NCBI GenBank assembly: GCA_944323275.1
Contig: CALUSA010000006.1
Coordinates: 1 to 52,250 of the forward strand
Source: Candidatus Gastranaerophilales bacterium
Lineage (GTDB): Bacteria; Cyanobacteriota; Vampirovibrionia; Gastranaerophilales; Gastranaerophilaceae
Direction of reading: 5' to 3'
DNA length: 52,250 nucleotides
In this document: positions 6,843 through 16,958 of the stretch, piece by piece
Numbering within the stretch: the first letter of the stretch is position 1
Layout: the number at the start of each line of letters is the position of its first letter
Notes under the pieces: generated by a model
What the model was told of the DNA's origin: nothing
Seen by the model: only the letters and a program-made list of their open reading frames with translations
The model's database searches: none
Position numbers and translations under genes: made by a program

Positions 6843-9800
6843 TTTTAACTCCGGAAGATTCATTAAAAAATTCATCAAATAATAGTGAAATTTTAGTTTC
6901 TTTAATTTTTGAAAATTTTTTATATTTTTTTGCGCAGGTAATGTAGAGTTTTTTCTTTGCTCTTGTTATTGCAACATAAAACAACCTCATATTTTCCTGA
7001 GCAATAAAGACTTTCAAATCTTTTTCATTTTTCTTTTTATATTTCAAGTTTAAACCTTTTACAGCTTCAATAAAACGCTCTTTTGATTTAATTTTTATCT
7101 CATCTAAATTTAAAGGCAAAATTTCTTCACTCAATCCCGGAATAAAAACATAATCAAATTCCGCACCCTTGGATTTGTGATAGGTCATGATATGTACTGC
7201 ATTTTGATGTACAGACTCCTCGGTATCATCATTAAAAAATTTAAACCTTGCGGATACCGGTCTTTGAGAAATATCCTCAAGTCTTTCGAGCATTAAATCA
7301 TTTGTGGCGTATTGTGCAGTCATTCTTTTTAGAAACAGAGCAATTATGTACACGTTAGACTTTTCAATATTAGTATTGTAATAATATGAACCTATTTTAA
7401 CTACAATTTCTTCCGTAGTAAGCCCCGAGTTTTCAAGCCAATAGTTCAAATCCCACAGCAGCTGTGATAAAGCTGCACTTTGTATATCATCAGGCTTTTG
7501 CATAATAAAAGGTTCTTTAAGCTCTTTTAAATAAAGCAAATCCTCCTGAGTAAAAGCAAACATTTTTTGCTGTTTCAATTCTTTTACAACTTCTAAAATC
7601 GTCGTATTTTGCCACGGGTGGGCAAGAAATTTCAGAAAAGCAAAAATAAGAGCAAAAACAGCCTGATTTTTAAGACAATCGCCTCTACTAATCACGCTAA
7701 ACCCATAATTTCCCAAAAAATGTGAATATTCTTCTATTTTATAATTGTTTCTTACCAGTATTGCCACAGAAGCCTCAGGCTCCTGCTGAAAAATATTTTT
7801 AATCTGCTGAAGAATGTAAGAATTTTCCTCGTTATAGCCGTCATAAACAGATACGGACAAACCGTTTTGAACAACAGGATTTTTTCCCTTAACCTCTTGC
7901 ATTTTTATATCAAAAAAAGCACCCTTAAGATACTCTTTAGATTCAGAAAAATCAATAAGTCTGTTAGCCGTTTTATAAACCTCTGCAGAACATCTTTGAG
8001 AACGGTTCATTGAAACATTAGTTGAGGTTTGTATAAATTTTTTAAACCCGTCCGTATCAGAATTGGTAAATGTTGTGGTAATTGCCTGATTTATATCACC
8101 GCAGCGTATCAAATTATTATACTTTTGAGTCAATATATTCAGCAACTTTTGCTGTATGTAAGAAGAATCCTGAGCTTCGTCTTCAATTACATAACGGCAT
8201 AAATTTTGATAATAGCCTGCTATTTCACTGTTTTCTTCAAGTATTTTTACGCAGTAGACAAGCATGTCATCATAATCAATAATATTTCTGTTTTTTATAT
8301 AATCGTTGTAAATATTATAAAAATTAATAAAGGTCTTAAGCTCTTTATCTTTTACAAAAGGCAATTTTTCAATATCAGAAAGTTTTAACGCAGAAACAGC
8401 TTTTTCATATTTGTCAAATTCCTCTTGAGGCAGCTGCATTTTAAACATAATTTCTCTTAAAATTTTCTGGCGTGTATTATCATCACAAACCTCAAAATTT
8501 TCAGCAAGCCCTGCTTTTACATAATTGGAATTTTCTTTTAAAATTCTTAGAGCAAGCCCGTGTATAGTAGAGATATTCGGAAGTTTATCAAGGTCAGGAC
8601 AGATTTTTTTTATTCTTTCCTTAAAATTTTTTGCTGCTGAATCCATATATGTCATAACAAAAATATTTTCGCTTTTTGCACCGCAGCCGAGCAGTTTTAT
8701 TATAAGAGCAAGCAAAATCGTAGTCTTTCCAGCCCCGGGCACGGCTGATACAGCCATGCGACCTTTTCTGTATTCAAGTACCGGCTTCTGGTCATCACGA
8801 GGAACAAAATCAAAATTGATTTTACCGGCTTGTACATCTTCTTTAGGGATAATATATTCTTCAATACCCCCAAAATTTTCATTTCCTTCCGTATCAAAAA
8901 GACTTGAATAGCTATAAATATTTTCACCTGCAAGCAAGGCGAGTTTACGCAGTTGTTTTTTAGTTTTTAATTGCGTTAATTCAATATTGTCCTCGTATGT
9001 AAATTCTTTTTTATTCCAGGATTTTTGAAAAACCCAGGCATTATATAAAGTGCCGAAATCTTCTTTTGTCCATAATGCAGAGCTTGTATCAAGCCAGAAC
9101 TGATATTTAGTTTTAAGTGAAAAATCAATAATCTTTTGTGCGGTTGCAACAACCACGGATTTTTCTTCTATTTCAGGAGAAAAAGACGGATTTTCCGATA
9201 TTATGGAATTTTCAATCTGATTAAGCATTGCTATTTGCATTGCCTGAGTGTTTTTTTGCAAAGAAAATACTGTTTCAAAATCCTGTATCTGTTTTATAAA
9301 AAAGTTATATTTTTCAAGCTGACGGATTTCATCAAAAGAAGGATTTACAAGATTTTTATATATGACAAATATCTTTTCAGACAATGGGATTTCTGTATTT
9401 TTTATAAATCCAATTGTATCTTCTAACACTTTGAGCTTATCATTATATATTTGATTACCGGTATCAACAGCTTTTAGCACACCTGATGTGCCGTATTTGG
9501 AAACAACCGGCAGACAATATTTTACCGGAATTTTCAGCATTCCGTTTAAAAGAGCACGTATTTTATAAATATCAGTATCAACACCCAATGCCAAATTAAG
9601 CACAGTCAACGTATCTCTAACAAGCGGTATTTCGCAAAGCTTTTCGCTTCCTGAAAAATAAGTTGTTTTAATATTCAAAGGGGATAGAATTTCTGTTAAT
9701 GTAAACTTTAGTGTTGTATCAATAACCGGTGTAACAACAGTTATTTCATCAGGACTTACCCCGTTTTTTATCAGAGCGGTAATTTGTTCTGTCGCATTGT

Positions 9801-10662
9801 TTAGCATTTCAAGCCTGCGGGTATAACTGTTGTGAGTGGTTTTAAATTCAATTTCTTTTATATTATCGAGGTTAATTATTTTTTCGGAAGAAAAAAATTT
9901 TTCCAGATATTCAACAATTTTAACATCTGCATTCAAAAAGCCTAATCTGGAAGACCCGTATCTGTCATAACCAATAAAGACCTGTTTTAATTGCGATTTA
10001 AGATACTTTATAAACTCAAACTCAAGGTATGGAATCTCATCTGCATCATCAATTATCAAATATTCAATGTTGTCAAAACATAGCATTTTTTTGTAAATAT
10101 AGCGAAATATTGCGCACTGACGTATGTAATCAAAAGCCCTGTACTCCAGTGTCTTTTTTTTATAAATTTCTATAGCCAGTTTTGCATCATTAGCAAAAGT
10201 TTCACCCGGAATTTCGCTTTTGCGCATAACCTCATCATCAGTCAATGCATTATTTACAATAAGAGAATATCTTCTGAATAACTGGTGTATCAGATTAATT
10301 TTAGAGTTATAGTCTTTAAATCCAACCTCTTTAATTGCCTGTTTAAAAAAGATTTGAGATATTTCAAGTCCTGTCAAATTCGGGGCAACAACATCCGCTC
10401 CTGTATTAATTTCATTTTGAATATCAGTCCACCTGTTTTGTATTGTGTTATACACAAGCCCGAAAAAGGTATGTATTTGTGGGTTCTCAAAATGATTAAT
10501 TTTAATATTTTGTTTGACTGAATTTATAAAAAAATTTTTTTTAAAAGAATTTTGCAGCAGCACAAGAATTTTGTCAGCTTCTATCCCCATTTCAAGCAGA
10601 TTTGTGTATTCTTTAACCAGCCGTTGGGTTCTCTCTGTTTTACTGCTGCCTTGTATAAGCAT
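6832..10662 (-). CDS. UvrD/AddA-like helicase with an extra degenerate N-terminal helicase-like module
   Basis: A 1276-residue protein. The C-terminal half (about 620-1276) is a superfamily 1A helicase: Walker A AVPGAGKTT (near 640), Ia MTYMDSAAKNFKERI, DEAQD box (near 827), GDINQAI, MTYHKSKGAEFDYVFIPG, and motif VI YVAITRAKK (near 1229). The N-terminal half repeats the order in decayed form: QGSSKTERT where the P-loop should be, HTFFG, and a DDAD Walker B-like segment. This resembles AddB, whose helicase fold is also non-translocating. GGGAG before ATG 10662 makes this start preferable to the longer frame beginning 84 bases earlier. It is coupled to the Fe-S nuclease at 6171-6842; together they probably unwind and resect DNA ends. 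Confidence 0.85.
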   Translation of the reverse strand: MLIQGSSKTERTQRLVKEYTNLLEMGIEADKILVLLQNSFKKNFFINSVKQNIKINHFENPQIHTFFGLVYNTIQNRWTDIQNEINTGADVVAPNLTGLEISQIFFKQAIKEVGFKDYNSKINLIHQLFRRYSLIVNNALTDDEVMRKSEIPGETFANDAKLAIEIYKKKTLEYRAFDYIRQCAIFRYIYKKMLCFDNIEYLIIDDADEIPYLEFEFIKYLKSQLKQVFIGYDRYGSSRLGFLNADVKIVEYLEKFFSSEKIINLDNIKEIEFKTTHNSYTRRLEMLNNATEQITALIKNGVSPDEITVVTPVIDTTLKFTLTEILSPLNIKTTYFSGSEKLCEIPLVRDTLTVLNLALGVDTDIYKIRALLNGMLKIPVKYCLPVVSKYGTSGVLKAVDTGNQIYNDKLKVLEDTIGFIKNTEIPLSEKIFVIYKNLVNPSFDEIRQLEKYNFFIKQIQDFETVFSLQKNTQAMQIAMLNQIENSIISENPSFSPEIEEKSVVVATAQKIIDFSLKTKYQFWLDTSSALWTKEDFGTLYNAWVFQKSWNKKEFTYEDNIELTQLKTKKQLRKLALLAGENIYSYSSLFDTEGNENFGGIEEYIIPKEDVQAGKINFDFVPRDDQKPVLEYRKGRMAVSAVPGAGKTTILLALIIKLLGCGAKSENIFVMTYMDSAAKNFKERIKKICPDLDKLPNISTIHGLALRILKENSNYVKAGLAENFEVCDDNTRQKILREIMFKMQLPQEEFDKYEKAVSALKLSDIEKLPFVKDKELKTFINFYNIYNDYIKNRNIIDYDDMLVYCVKILEENSEIAGYYQNLCRYVIEDEAQDSSYIQQKLLNILTQKYNNLIRCGDINQAITTTFTNSDTDGFKKFIQTSTNVSMNRSQRCSAEVYKTANRLIDFSESKEYLKGAFFDIKMQEVKGKNPVVQNGLSVSVYDGYNEENSYILQQIKNIFQQEPEASVAILVRNNYKIEEYSHFLGNYGFSVISRGDCLKNQAVFALIFAFLKFLAHPWQNTTILEVVKELKQQKMFAFTQEDLLYLKELKEPFIMQKPDDIQSAALSQLLWDLNYWLENSGLTTEEIVVKIGSYYYNTNIEKSNVYIIALFLKRMTAQYATNDLMLERLEDISQRPVSARFKFFNDDTEESVHQNAVHIMTYHKSKGAEFDYVFIPGLSEEILPLNLDEIKIKSKERFIEAVKGLNLKYKKKNEKDLKVFIAQENMRLFYVAITRAKKKLYITCAKKYKKFSKIKETKISLLFDEFFNESSGVKNEK

Positions 10663-10835
10663 ACTTTCTCCCTGATATTCTATTTTAACATTTAAAAATA
10701 AATTGAGCAGGTATTTAACATTATTAATAAAGCTTCCGGGCAGCAAAAATTATGCAAGAGATTTATTAAATAATTGCCTGAAATAATAGAATTAATTTAT
10801 TATAAAAAGATTAATAAAAATAAGGATAAAATATT

Positions 10836-13001
10836 ATGCTCGCAACATTTTTTATAGTAATTCTTTTTGTTTGGATTATTGTCCTACAAAGCAAAATTAT
10901 TAATATATCTAACACAGTTAATGAGATAAAAAAATATTTTGAGGAAAATAATTATTCTCCTCAAAATAAAGAAATACAAAACGCAACTGCTCAAGGTGAA
11001 AACAAATCTGTCTTTGTACAACAAACAGAAAACCAACAAAATATTGAGGACCAAATTGCGCAAAATTTATTCGCCAATGAAACAATTGAAGATACTAAAG
11101 AAACTGTTCAACCGCAAATTGTTCAGCCGGTTGAAAAGCAGACATTTTCCTTTGAAAAATTATTTTTGGGCAATATTTTTAACAAAATCGGTGCGCTTGC
11201 TATTTTAATAGGTATAGTGATTCTTATTAAAATAGTATCTCCGTATCTGATATTTACACCCGTAGTAAAAATTTCCTTAAGTTATCTTGCTGGTTCGGTG
11301 ATGATAATCGGAGCATTTATGCTGCACTCAAAAGAGAATATGCAAAAATATTCGGAAGTTCTTTTAGGTACCGGTTTTGGAGCAATGTTTATTTCAACAT
11401 ACTGTGCAAGTGCCCTGTTTAAGCTATACACAATGCCGGTTACATGTATAATTGCAACATTATTCCTTCTTGCAGCGTTTTATCTCGCCGACAAACTAAA
11501 AACTGTATCAATGCTGATTATCAGTCTTATTGCCGCATACATAAACCCGTTGTTTTTAAATTCACAGTATGATGTATCTCAAAATTTTATATTCGGATAT
11601 CTGATTTTTGTAAACCTGCTTTCTATTGCATATACCTGCAGAAACAGACGGAACAATATTTTAAACTGCACAAATCTTTTTATTACATTAATTTTAGCTA
11701 CAATCTTCTGCTATGAGGCAAGCATTATTGCGCCGGTAATTTTATGGGGATTATACACAGTTTACGACTTAATTTCTCATAATGACAAACTGCCAAATAC
11801 AGCTCTCAACTACTGGAATTTTGCTGTTTTTACAATTCTGCTTATGTTGTGTGCAGACTTTAAGTCTGATTTAACAGGATACATTTTACTGGCAATAGTA
11901 TTTGTTTATGCGTTAATAGCATATTTAAAGAAATCAGACGAAAAAATATGGAAAAATTATATGCACCTTGGGCTTATCAGTGCGTATTTATGCGTATGCT
12001 TTTTATGTAAAGGAATGCCTGAAAAAAGATGTTTTATCTGGACACTCGAAACAATAATTCTTGCTTATTATGGATACAAATACAAGAACAAAGCCCTATG
12101 CGCCTGGGCAACAGGTATTTTGATTTCTGCTTTTACTTCAATGTTGCCTGCTGACGGAGTATTTTATATAGAAAACATTAAAGATTATATTCCGTTTAAG
12201 AATGTCAGATTTTTATTATTTTCACCTGTCATTGTGTCCTCTGCATTATCGGGATATATTCTTTCCAAAACAGAAGATGAAACAATCGAAAAATTCGCTC
12301 ATTTCTTCCGTTTCATGTGTTTATCCTCATTGTTCCTTTATGCAGGACTGGAGATAAACAGTATTGTCACAAAACACTTCATTAACAGCAATAATTCGGC
12401 TGATTTTATTAACAGTATGATAAACATTATTCTCGGTTTTGCTTATGCAATATCACTGAGATATCTTAACAACGTAATAAACTCAAAGTTTTTTATACAA
12501 GCAATTTCTATAATGACAAGTATTTTTTCTTTATTGTTTCTTATCGGGCTTGCTGTTCATTACAAACCGCTTGCAGCCTTCATACCGCTGATAAACTTAA
12601 GAACAGCTGCTTTTGCTGCGGGCATTGGTACAATGATTGTATATAAAAAATGGTTTAATAAGCAGATTTTTAGTTATATTTCTATATTTTTAGGCTTTTT
12701 GTTTACGCATTATGAAATTGCTGACACAGTAAAAAAATGTTTCTTTAATGGCGGAGGGGAATACCTTATTTCCGTCTGCTGGATATTATTCTCCGGTATA
12801 GTAACAACCCTCGGCATTTTTAAAAACAAAAACTATTTAAAAAACTCAGGTATTTGTCTTTGCATTCTGTCTATTATAAGAATTTTTATATATGACCTTG
12901 CACATATTGACATTTTGTACAAACTAATTGCCTTCCTTACACTGGGTATCATATTAATGGTACTTTCATTCCTATATAACAGAAATATGACAACAAAATA
13001 A
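10836..13001 (+). CDS. DUF2339-type polytopic membrane protein
   Basis: A 721-residue membrane protein. After one N-terminal membrane segment come a short coiled-coil and a Gln/Glu-rich cytosolic linker (about 30-105), then some twenty hydrophobic segments. The stretch beginning LGNIFNKIGALAILIGIVIL is characteristic of the DUF2339 (PF10101) family, whose function is unknown. AAGGA lies nine bases before the ATG. It is divergent from the helicase operon and converges on pgi at a shared terminator. Confidence 0.75.
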   Translation: MLATFFIVILFVWIIVLQSKIINISNTVNEIKKYFEENNYSPQNKEIQNATAQGENKSVFVQQTENQQNIEDQIAQNLFANETIEDTKETVQPQIVQPVEKQTFSFEKLFLGNIFNKIGALAILIGIVILIKIVSPYLIFTPVVKISLSYLAGSVMIIGAFMLHSKENMQKYSEVLLGTGFGAMFISTYCASALFKLYTMPVTCIIATLFLLAAFYLADKLKTVSMLIISLIAAYINPLFLNSQYDVSQNFIFGYLIFVNLLSIAYTCRNRRNNILNCTNLFITLILATIFCYEASIIAPVILWGLYTVYDLISHNDKLPNTALNYWNFAVFTILLMLCADFKSDLTGYILLAIVFVYALIAYLKKSDEKIWKNYMHLGLISAYLCVCFLCKGMPEKRCFIWTLETIILAYYGYKYKNKALCAWATGILISAFTSMLPADGVFYIENIKDYIPFKNVRFLLFSPVIVSSALSGYILSKTEDETIEKFAHFFRFMCLSSLFLYAGLEINSIVTKHFINSNNSADFINSMINIILGFAYAISLRYLNNVINSKFFIQAISIMTSIFSLLFLIGLAVHYKPLAAFIPLINLRTAAFAAGIGTMIVYKKWFNKQIFSYISIFLGFLFTHYEIADTVKKCFFNGGGEYLISVCWILFSGIVTTLGIFKNKNYLKNSGICLCILSIIRIFIYDLAHIDILYKLIAFLTLGIILMVLSFLYNRNMTTK

Positions 13002-13015
13002 CAGTAAAAAATATA

Positions 13016-13047
13016 AAAACCGCATTTTATACAAAATGCGGTTTTAT
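13016..13047. terminator. Bidirectional intrinsic terminator
   Basis: A perfect stem AAAACCGCATTTT/AAAATGCGGTTTT with a 4-base loop lies between the converging DUF2339 and pgi genes. A and T runs on either side let it work in both directions. Confidence 0.9.
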
Positions 13048-13067
13048 TAAAAAATATTTGCTTATAC

Positions 13068-14369
13068 TTATTTAGAAATTCTGCCGGGTACAACAACTCC
13101 GCCTTTTAAATTCTTTTTGTAGAATTCAACGTGTGGCTGCAATACACTGTCTAAAACTTCAGGGAATGCTGTATTTGTCATAATTTTCTCAACTATTTCC
13201 TGATATACTGTAGCATAAGCCCGAAGCATAGTCATTGCACCTGCAGCTTTAGGGGTTAAGCCCATTCCTTTTGTTTCTATTCTCTCAACAAAGGTTGCGC
13301 CTGTAACTTCATAAGATTTTGTTAATGCTCCGATATAAGCTTCTGCATTTTCTTTGCACACACCATTGTCAACCGGAACAGTCAGAGCAAAGACAAGTTT
13401 GTTTGCAGGGTTAAAGTGAGCTTCTGCACTGTGGTGCATAGCGTCAGGCACTTTAGCGACCTGTTTTAACGTATCTTTAACAGATTCATTTTGCATTTGT
13501 GCATGCCAGTAAACAGTATTTTCAAAAATAGCTCCCATATACTGATGTACGGAGGCTTCAATACCGTTGAGTTTGGCATCAGCCCAGAAGATACCTTCTT
13601 TAAGTGCATCGTTATTGTCAAAATCAGTACTTAAAGCAATAGCAGACATTTCTTGAGCAGCATTAAGCATTTCAACCATATCTTCTTTTTTCATGCCTGC
13701 CCATGCAAGAGTAAACAAAGCATGATCATCAAAAGCTGAAAATCTGCCGCCTACATCATCGTGAATATACAAATCTCCAAGCCAATTGTTTTCGTTAGAA
13801 GTTCTTCTTAATTCGCTTTTTTCTGCATTAGCGTCTGTAACTGCAATAAAATGTTTGTTAGCTGATTTTTTAGCCTCATCTTCAGAAAGACCTTTAGAGA
13901 TATAAGCAGATTCCAGCATTGCAAGTACTCTTAAAAATCCGTCTTTGGTTTCAAAAGTTGAGCCTGATTTTGAAGCAATCATAAAGGCTGATTCTAAAAT
14001 ATTATCGTTTAATCTGTACAAAAATCTTTCAAGGCTTGCAGAATCAACATCCGAATAAAATTCAACAACATCGTGTTTTACATTCAAGCCGTTGATAGAA
14101 AGCATGTGTTCTACCGTATGTTTTGAACCGCCTATACCCATAACGCTGAGTTTTTTAACTCCTGTTTGTGATTTCAATTTTGAAGCAAGTTCATAAATTT
14201 CATCAACTCTTTTTATTTGTTCCTGAGGCAAATTAACCCAGTTTAAAAATTGACCTTTTTGATTTGCCCTTTTTGAAAATTCATTAACAAATTCTGACAC
14301 TTTTGATGTGTATTTTGAAAAATCAATACCGCTAAAATTTGTTGTAATATCGGGATTTTTTGTAATCAC
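13068..14369 (-). CDS. pgi: Glucose-6-phosphate isomerase
   Basis: A 433-residue cytosolic enzyme that interconverts glucose 6-phosphate and fructose 6-phosphate in glycolysis and gluconeogenesis. Family marks are the sugar-phosphate loop VMGIGGSKHTVEHML, the phosphate-binding IASKSGSTFET, and DDVGGRFSAF. The length suits the shorter bacterial Pgi group. The start is GTG with AAGGAG eight bases upstream. It converges with the DUF2339 gene and is followed upstream by a small unknown gene on the same strand, 38 bases away. Confidence 0.93.
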   Translation of the reverse strand: MITKNPDITTNFSGIDFSKYTSKVSEFVNEFSKRANQKGQFLNWVNLPQEQIKRVDEIYELASKLKSQTGVKKLSVMGIGGSKHTVEHMLSINGLNVKHDVVEFYSDVDSASLERFLYRLNDNILESAFMIASKSGSTFETKDGFLRVLAMLESAYISKGLSEDEAKKSANKHFIAVTDANAEKSELRRTSNENNWLGDLYIHDDVGGRFSAFDDHALFTLAWAGMKKEDMVEMLNAAQEMSAIALSTDFDNNDALKEGIFWADAKLNGIEASVHQYMGAIFENTVYWHAQMQNESVKDTLKQVAKVPDAMHHSAEAHFNPANKLVFALTVPVDNGVCKENAEAYIGALTKSYEVTGATFVERIETKGMGLTPKAAGAMTMLRAYATVYQEIVEKIMTNTAFPEVLDSVLQPHVEFYKKNLKGGVVVPGRISK

Positions 14370-14407
14370 TTTGTTTTCTCCTTATATTTTGTCCGTTATA
14401 AAATTTT

Positions 14408-14614
14408 TTAATCACTTTCAGCTATTACTTCAACCAGCAGCTCACCGTAACTGTTAAAATGTCCTGAGGTTGATTCCACTATATATTTTAAGTCGGGTTT
14501 GCCTTCTATTGCTTTCTCTGCAAAATCAAGAGCTTCTTCAAGATCCGAAAATTCTCCGACCTGTGTTTTGGTAAGATCGGAACCGCCCTTTTTGGTATAA
14601 ACCTGATACATCAT
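14408..14614 (-). CDS. Small hypothetical protein upstream of pgi
   Basis: A 68-residue acidic protein with no signal peptide and no recognised family. The pattern (YQVYTKKGG, GEFSDLEEALDFAEKAIEG, YIVESTSGHF, GELLVEVIAES) suggests a compact alpha/beta domain with a central helix. A purine-rich GGGGGA lies upstream of the paired ATG codons. It probably shares a transcript with pgi; a specific link to Pgi is not shown. Confidence 0.65.
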   Translation of the reverse strand: MMYQVYTKKGGSDLTKTQVGEFSDLEEALDFAEKAIEGKPDLKYIVESTSGHFNSYGELLVEVIAESD

Positions 14615-14701
14615 AGAATAGTCCCCCTTTCCCTTATACCTTTCAAAACATGAATATCATACTACAGAATTAAAAAAGTATGAATTTTAAATTAAAAAAT
14701 G

Positions 14702-14707
14702 TATAAT
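14702..14707 (+). promoter_or_regulatory. -10 box of leaderless GspF/PilC gene
   Basis: A perfect TATAAT ends seven positions before A14714, so +1 falls on the ATG. The -35 region is weak (ATGAAT at a 16-base spacing). No Shine-Dalgarno lies in front of 14714. Confidence 0.55.
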
Positions 14708-14713
14708 AATTTT

Positions 14714-15727
14714 ATGAAAGAATTAACTTTATCAGAAAAAAAACAATTTTTTAACTCAATAGAAAGCCTCTACAGTGCAGGTTTTCCTTATACTGAAATA
14801 TTTAAAACAATAGAATCTTCCTCTGTAAATGTAAACATAAGGTTGCTTGCTCGAATATTCAGAAGCGGTATTGAAGACGGAATGCCAATAACAGAGCTCA
14901 TGATGAGATACAAAAGCATTGTCGGGGCGCAATACGCTATGCTGTTTTGTGCGGGAGATAAAAGCGGCAAGGTAGAAGCCGCCGTTTTCCGAATAAGGGA
15001 AGATATAAAAAGAACAGAAAATTTAAAAAATTCTTTAATAGCTTCGCTCACATATCCTGCGGTTTTACTGTTAGGCTGTATAGGTGTTTTAATTTTATGT
15101 CAATCCTTCTTCTTTAAGATATTTGATGTAATGTACACAACCGGTATGTGCAGGACATCAATATTTACATTATTTATCACTACTGTGATAAAAATTATTA
15201 TTGCTTATGCTGCCATTTTCGGTGGAATTTTTTATGTTGTATCGAATAAACAGGTTCTTGGTAAAGTAATTGATTTTATTGTAGAAAAAACGCCTCTGGC
15301 ACCTTGTGTAAATAATATTTATTTTATAAATTTTTTCTATGTACTTGCAGCTTCTTATGACGCAGGAATACCTATTATGGAATCCGTTGAGCTTGCTTCT
15401 ACACTGTTTAAAACAAAACAAGCTTCACTCGGGATGATAAAAGCTAATAATGTATTAAAAAACGGCGGCGATGTTGCTTCAGCATTTGTTACTGCACAAC
15501 TTTTCAGCCCGTTTGCTCTGTCACAAATAGCTACAGGCGAAAAAACTGGTCGTTTGGCAGAAGCCTTTAAGGACGCAGCAAAAGACTACGAATACCAGCT
15601 ACAAAACTTTTTAAATGTCTTTACTGCCTGGCTGCAGCCTATGTCTATAGTTTTCATAGGCTTAATTGTCCTGTACATAGCAGTAACGTTTTACAAAAAA
15701 CTGTACGGCGGTTTGCTTAATATATAA
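14714..15727 (+). CDS. Type II secretion / type IV pilus inner-membrane platform protein (GspF/PilC family)
   Basis: A 337-residue protein with two T2SSF domains, each with the pattern seen in the family: a soluble helical part (SLYSAGFPYTEIF; YDAGIPIMESVEL), a 'GDKSGKVEAA' / 'GEKTGRLAEAF' turn and following membrane segments (about 111-133, 150-176, 310-331). It anchors the assembly ATPase and pseudopilus or pilus machinery in the inner membrane. A frame start at 14699 would add five residues, but the TATAAT lies inside that stretch, so ATG 14714 is used. No pilB, pilT or pilin gene is adjacent, so it is an isolated member here. Confidence 0.85.
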   Translation: MKELTLSEKKQFFNSIESLYSAGFPYTEIFKTIESSSVNVNIRLLARIFRSGIEDGMPITELMMRYKSIVGAQYAMLFCAGDKSGKVEAAVFRIREDIKRTENLKNSLIASLTYPAVLLLGCIGVLILCQSFFFKIFDVMYTTGMCRTSIFTLFITTVIKIIIAYAAIFGGIFYVVSNKQVLGKVIDFIVEKTPLAPCVNNIYFINFFYVLAASYDAGIPIMESVELASTLFKTKQASLGMIKANNVLKNGGDVASAFVTAQLFSPFALSQIATGEKTGRLAEAFKDAAKDYEYQLQNFLNVFTAWLQPMSIVFIGLIVLYIAVTFYKKLYGGLLNI

Positions 15728-15744
15728 ATGTATATTCGCTTGTT

Positions 15745-16956
15745 TTACTTATGTCTTGCTTCGAGTTCTCTAAGTTCTCTCTGATAAGGCGAAATATGAT
15801 TGAGTTTTTTAATTACGTCAGGCAGCACCTCGAGTACGTAATCAATTTCTTCTTCAGTTGAAAACCTGCTTAAGCTGAAACGGATACTGCCATGCAAAGA
15901 TTCAAACGGAACACCCATTGATTTTAATACATGGCTTGGTTCAAGACTTCCTGAAGTACAGGCACTGCCAGAGCTTGCACAAATACCAAGATCGCTTAAG
16001 TGAAGCAGTATAAGTTCACCTTCGATATACTGAAAACCAATGTTTGTAGTGTTTGGCACCCTATTTATCGTGGAACCGTTTACTTTGGCGTTATAAATTT
16101 TGTTAAGTATTCCCTGCTCAAGCTTATCTCTCAAACGCTTTACCTCTGTCATTTCGTAAGAGAGGGATTGTTTTGCCAGCTCACAGGCAAGCCCTAAGCC
16201 GACTATGTACGGAACATTCTCTGTACCGGCACGTTTTCCTCTTTCCTGATGACCGCCTATAACAAACGCAGGCAGCAAGGTTCCTGTTTTTACATAAAGT
16301 GCCCCTATACCTTTAGGCGCATGAATTTTGTGACCTGCTATAGATAAAAGGTCAATATCAGTATTTTTTACATCTATAGGAACTTTCCCGGCTGCCTGTA
16401 CTGCATCAACATGTACTTTTATTTTAGGATTCTTTTGTTTAACAATTCTGGCAGCTTTTTCTACAGGCAGGATAACGCCTGTTTCATTGTTGGCATACAT
16501 TATGCTGACAAGAGCAGTATCATTAGTTATTGATTCACTCAGCTGATTCAAATCCAGATTTCCCAGAGAATCAACCTCAAGATATGTAACCTCATAGCCC
16601 TGTTTTTCAAGGTATTTATATACATTTAACACAGCAGGGTGTTCTATTTTTGTTGTTATTATATGTTTTTTACTTTTGTTAGCCTCAAGCACACCCCTTA
16701 TTGCCATATTGTCACCTTCTGAGCCGGAAGCGGTAAAAATAATTTCTTTGGAGTCTGTTGCACCTAAAAATTCTTTAACCTGTTCACGTGCTTTGTCAAC
16801 GGCTTTGTGTACCTGTCCGCCAAATGCATGCATACTTGACGGATTTCCGTAAAGCTCGCAAAAATAAGGTTTCATTGCTTCAAATACTTTAGGATCAACC
16901 ATAGTGGTTGCATTGTTGTCTAAGTAGACAACTTTTTGTGTGCTGTTTTGCGGCAT
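15745..16956 (-). CDS. nifS: Cysteine desulfurase
   Basis: A 403-residue PLP enzyme that takes sulfur from cysteine as a persulfide and hands it to the NifU scaffold. Visible are the N-terminal YLDNNATT, GSEGDNMAIRG, the PLP-binding lysine in SIAGHKIHAPKG, and the catalytic cysteine loop SSGSACTSGS. It lies two bases downstream of nifU in the same operon. The nifU partner, not a nitrogenase context, motivates the symbol; the housekeeping IscS role is likely. Confidence 0.92.
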   Translation of the reverse strand: MPQNSTQKVVYLDNNATTMVDPKVFEAMKPYFCELYGNPSSMHAFGGQVHKAVDKAREQVKEFLGATDSKEIIFTASGSEGDNMAIRGVLEANKSKKHIITTKIEHPAVLNVYKYLEKQGYEVTYLEVDSLGNLDLNQLSESITNDTALVSIMYANNETGVILPVEKAARIVKQKNPKIKVHVDAVQAAGKVPIDVKNTDIDLLSIAGHKIHAPKGIGALYVKTGTLLPAFVIGGHQERGKRAGTENVPYIVGLGLACELAKQSLSYEMTEVKRLRDKLEQGILNKIYNAKVNGSTINRVPNTTNIGFQYIEGELILLHLSDLGICASSGSACTSGSLEPSHVLKSMGVPFESLHGSIRFSLSRFSTEEEIDYVLEVLPDVIKKLNHISPYQRELRELEARHK

Positions 16957-16958
16957 AA

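Noticed and set aside
8525-8911. Plus-strand 128-codon frame inside the helicase gene
   Set aside because: The opposing frame carries all the helicase motifs; this one shows no family pattern.
14699-14713. ATG 14699 as start of the GspF/PilC gene
   Set aside because: The TATAAT at 14702 lies inside the extra codons, so the transcript would begin downstream of this ATG.
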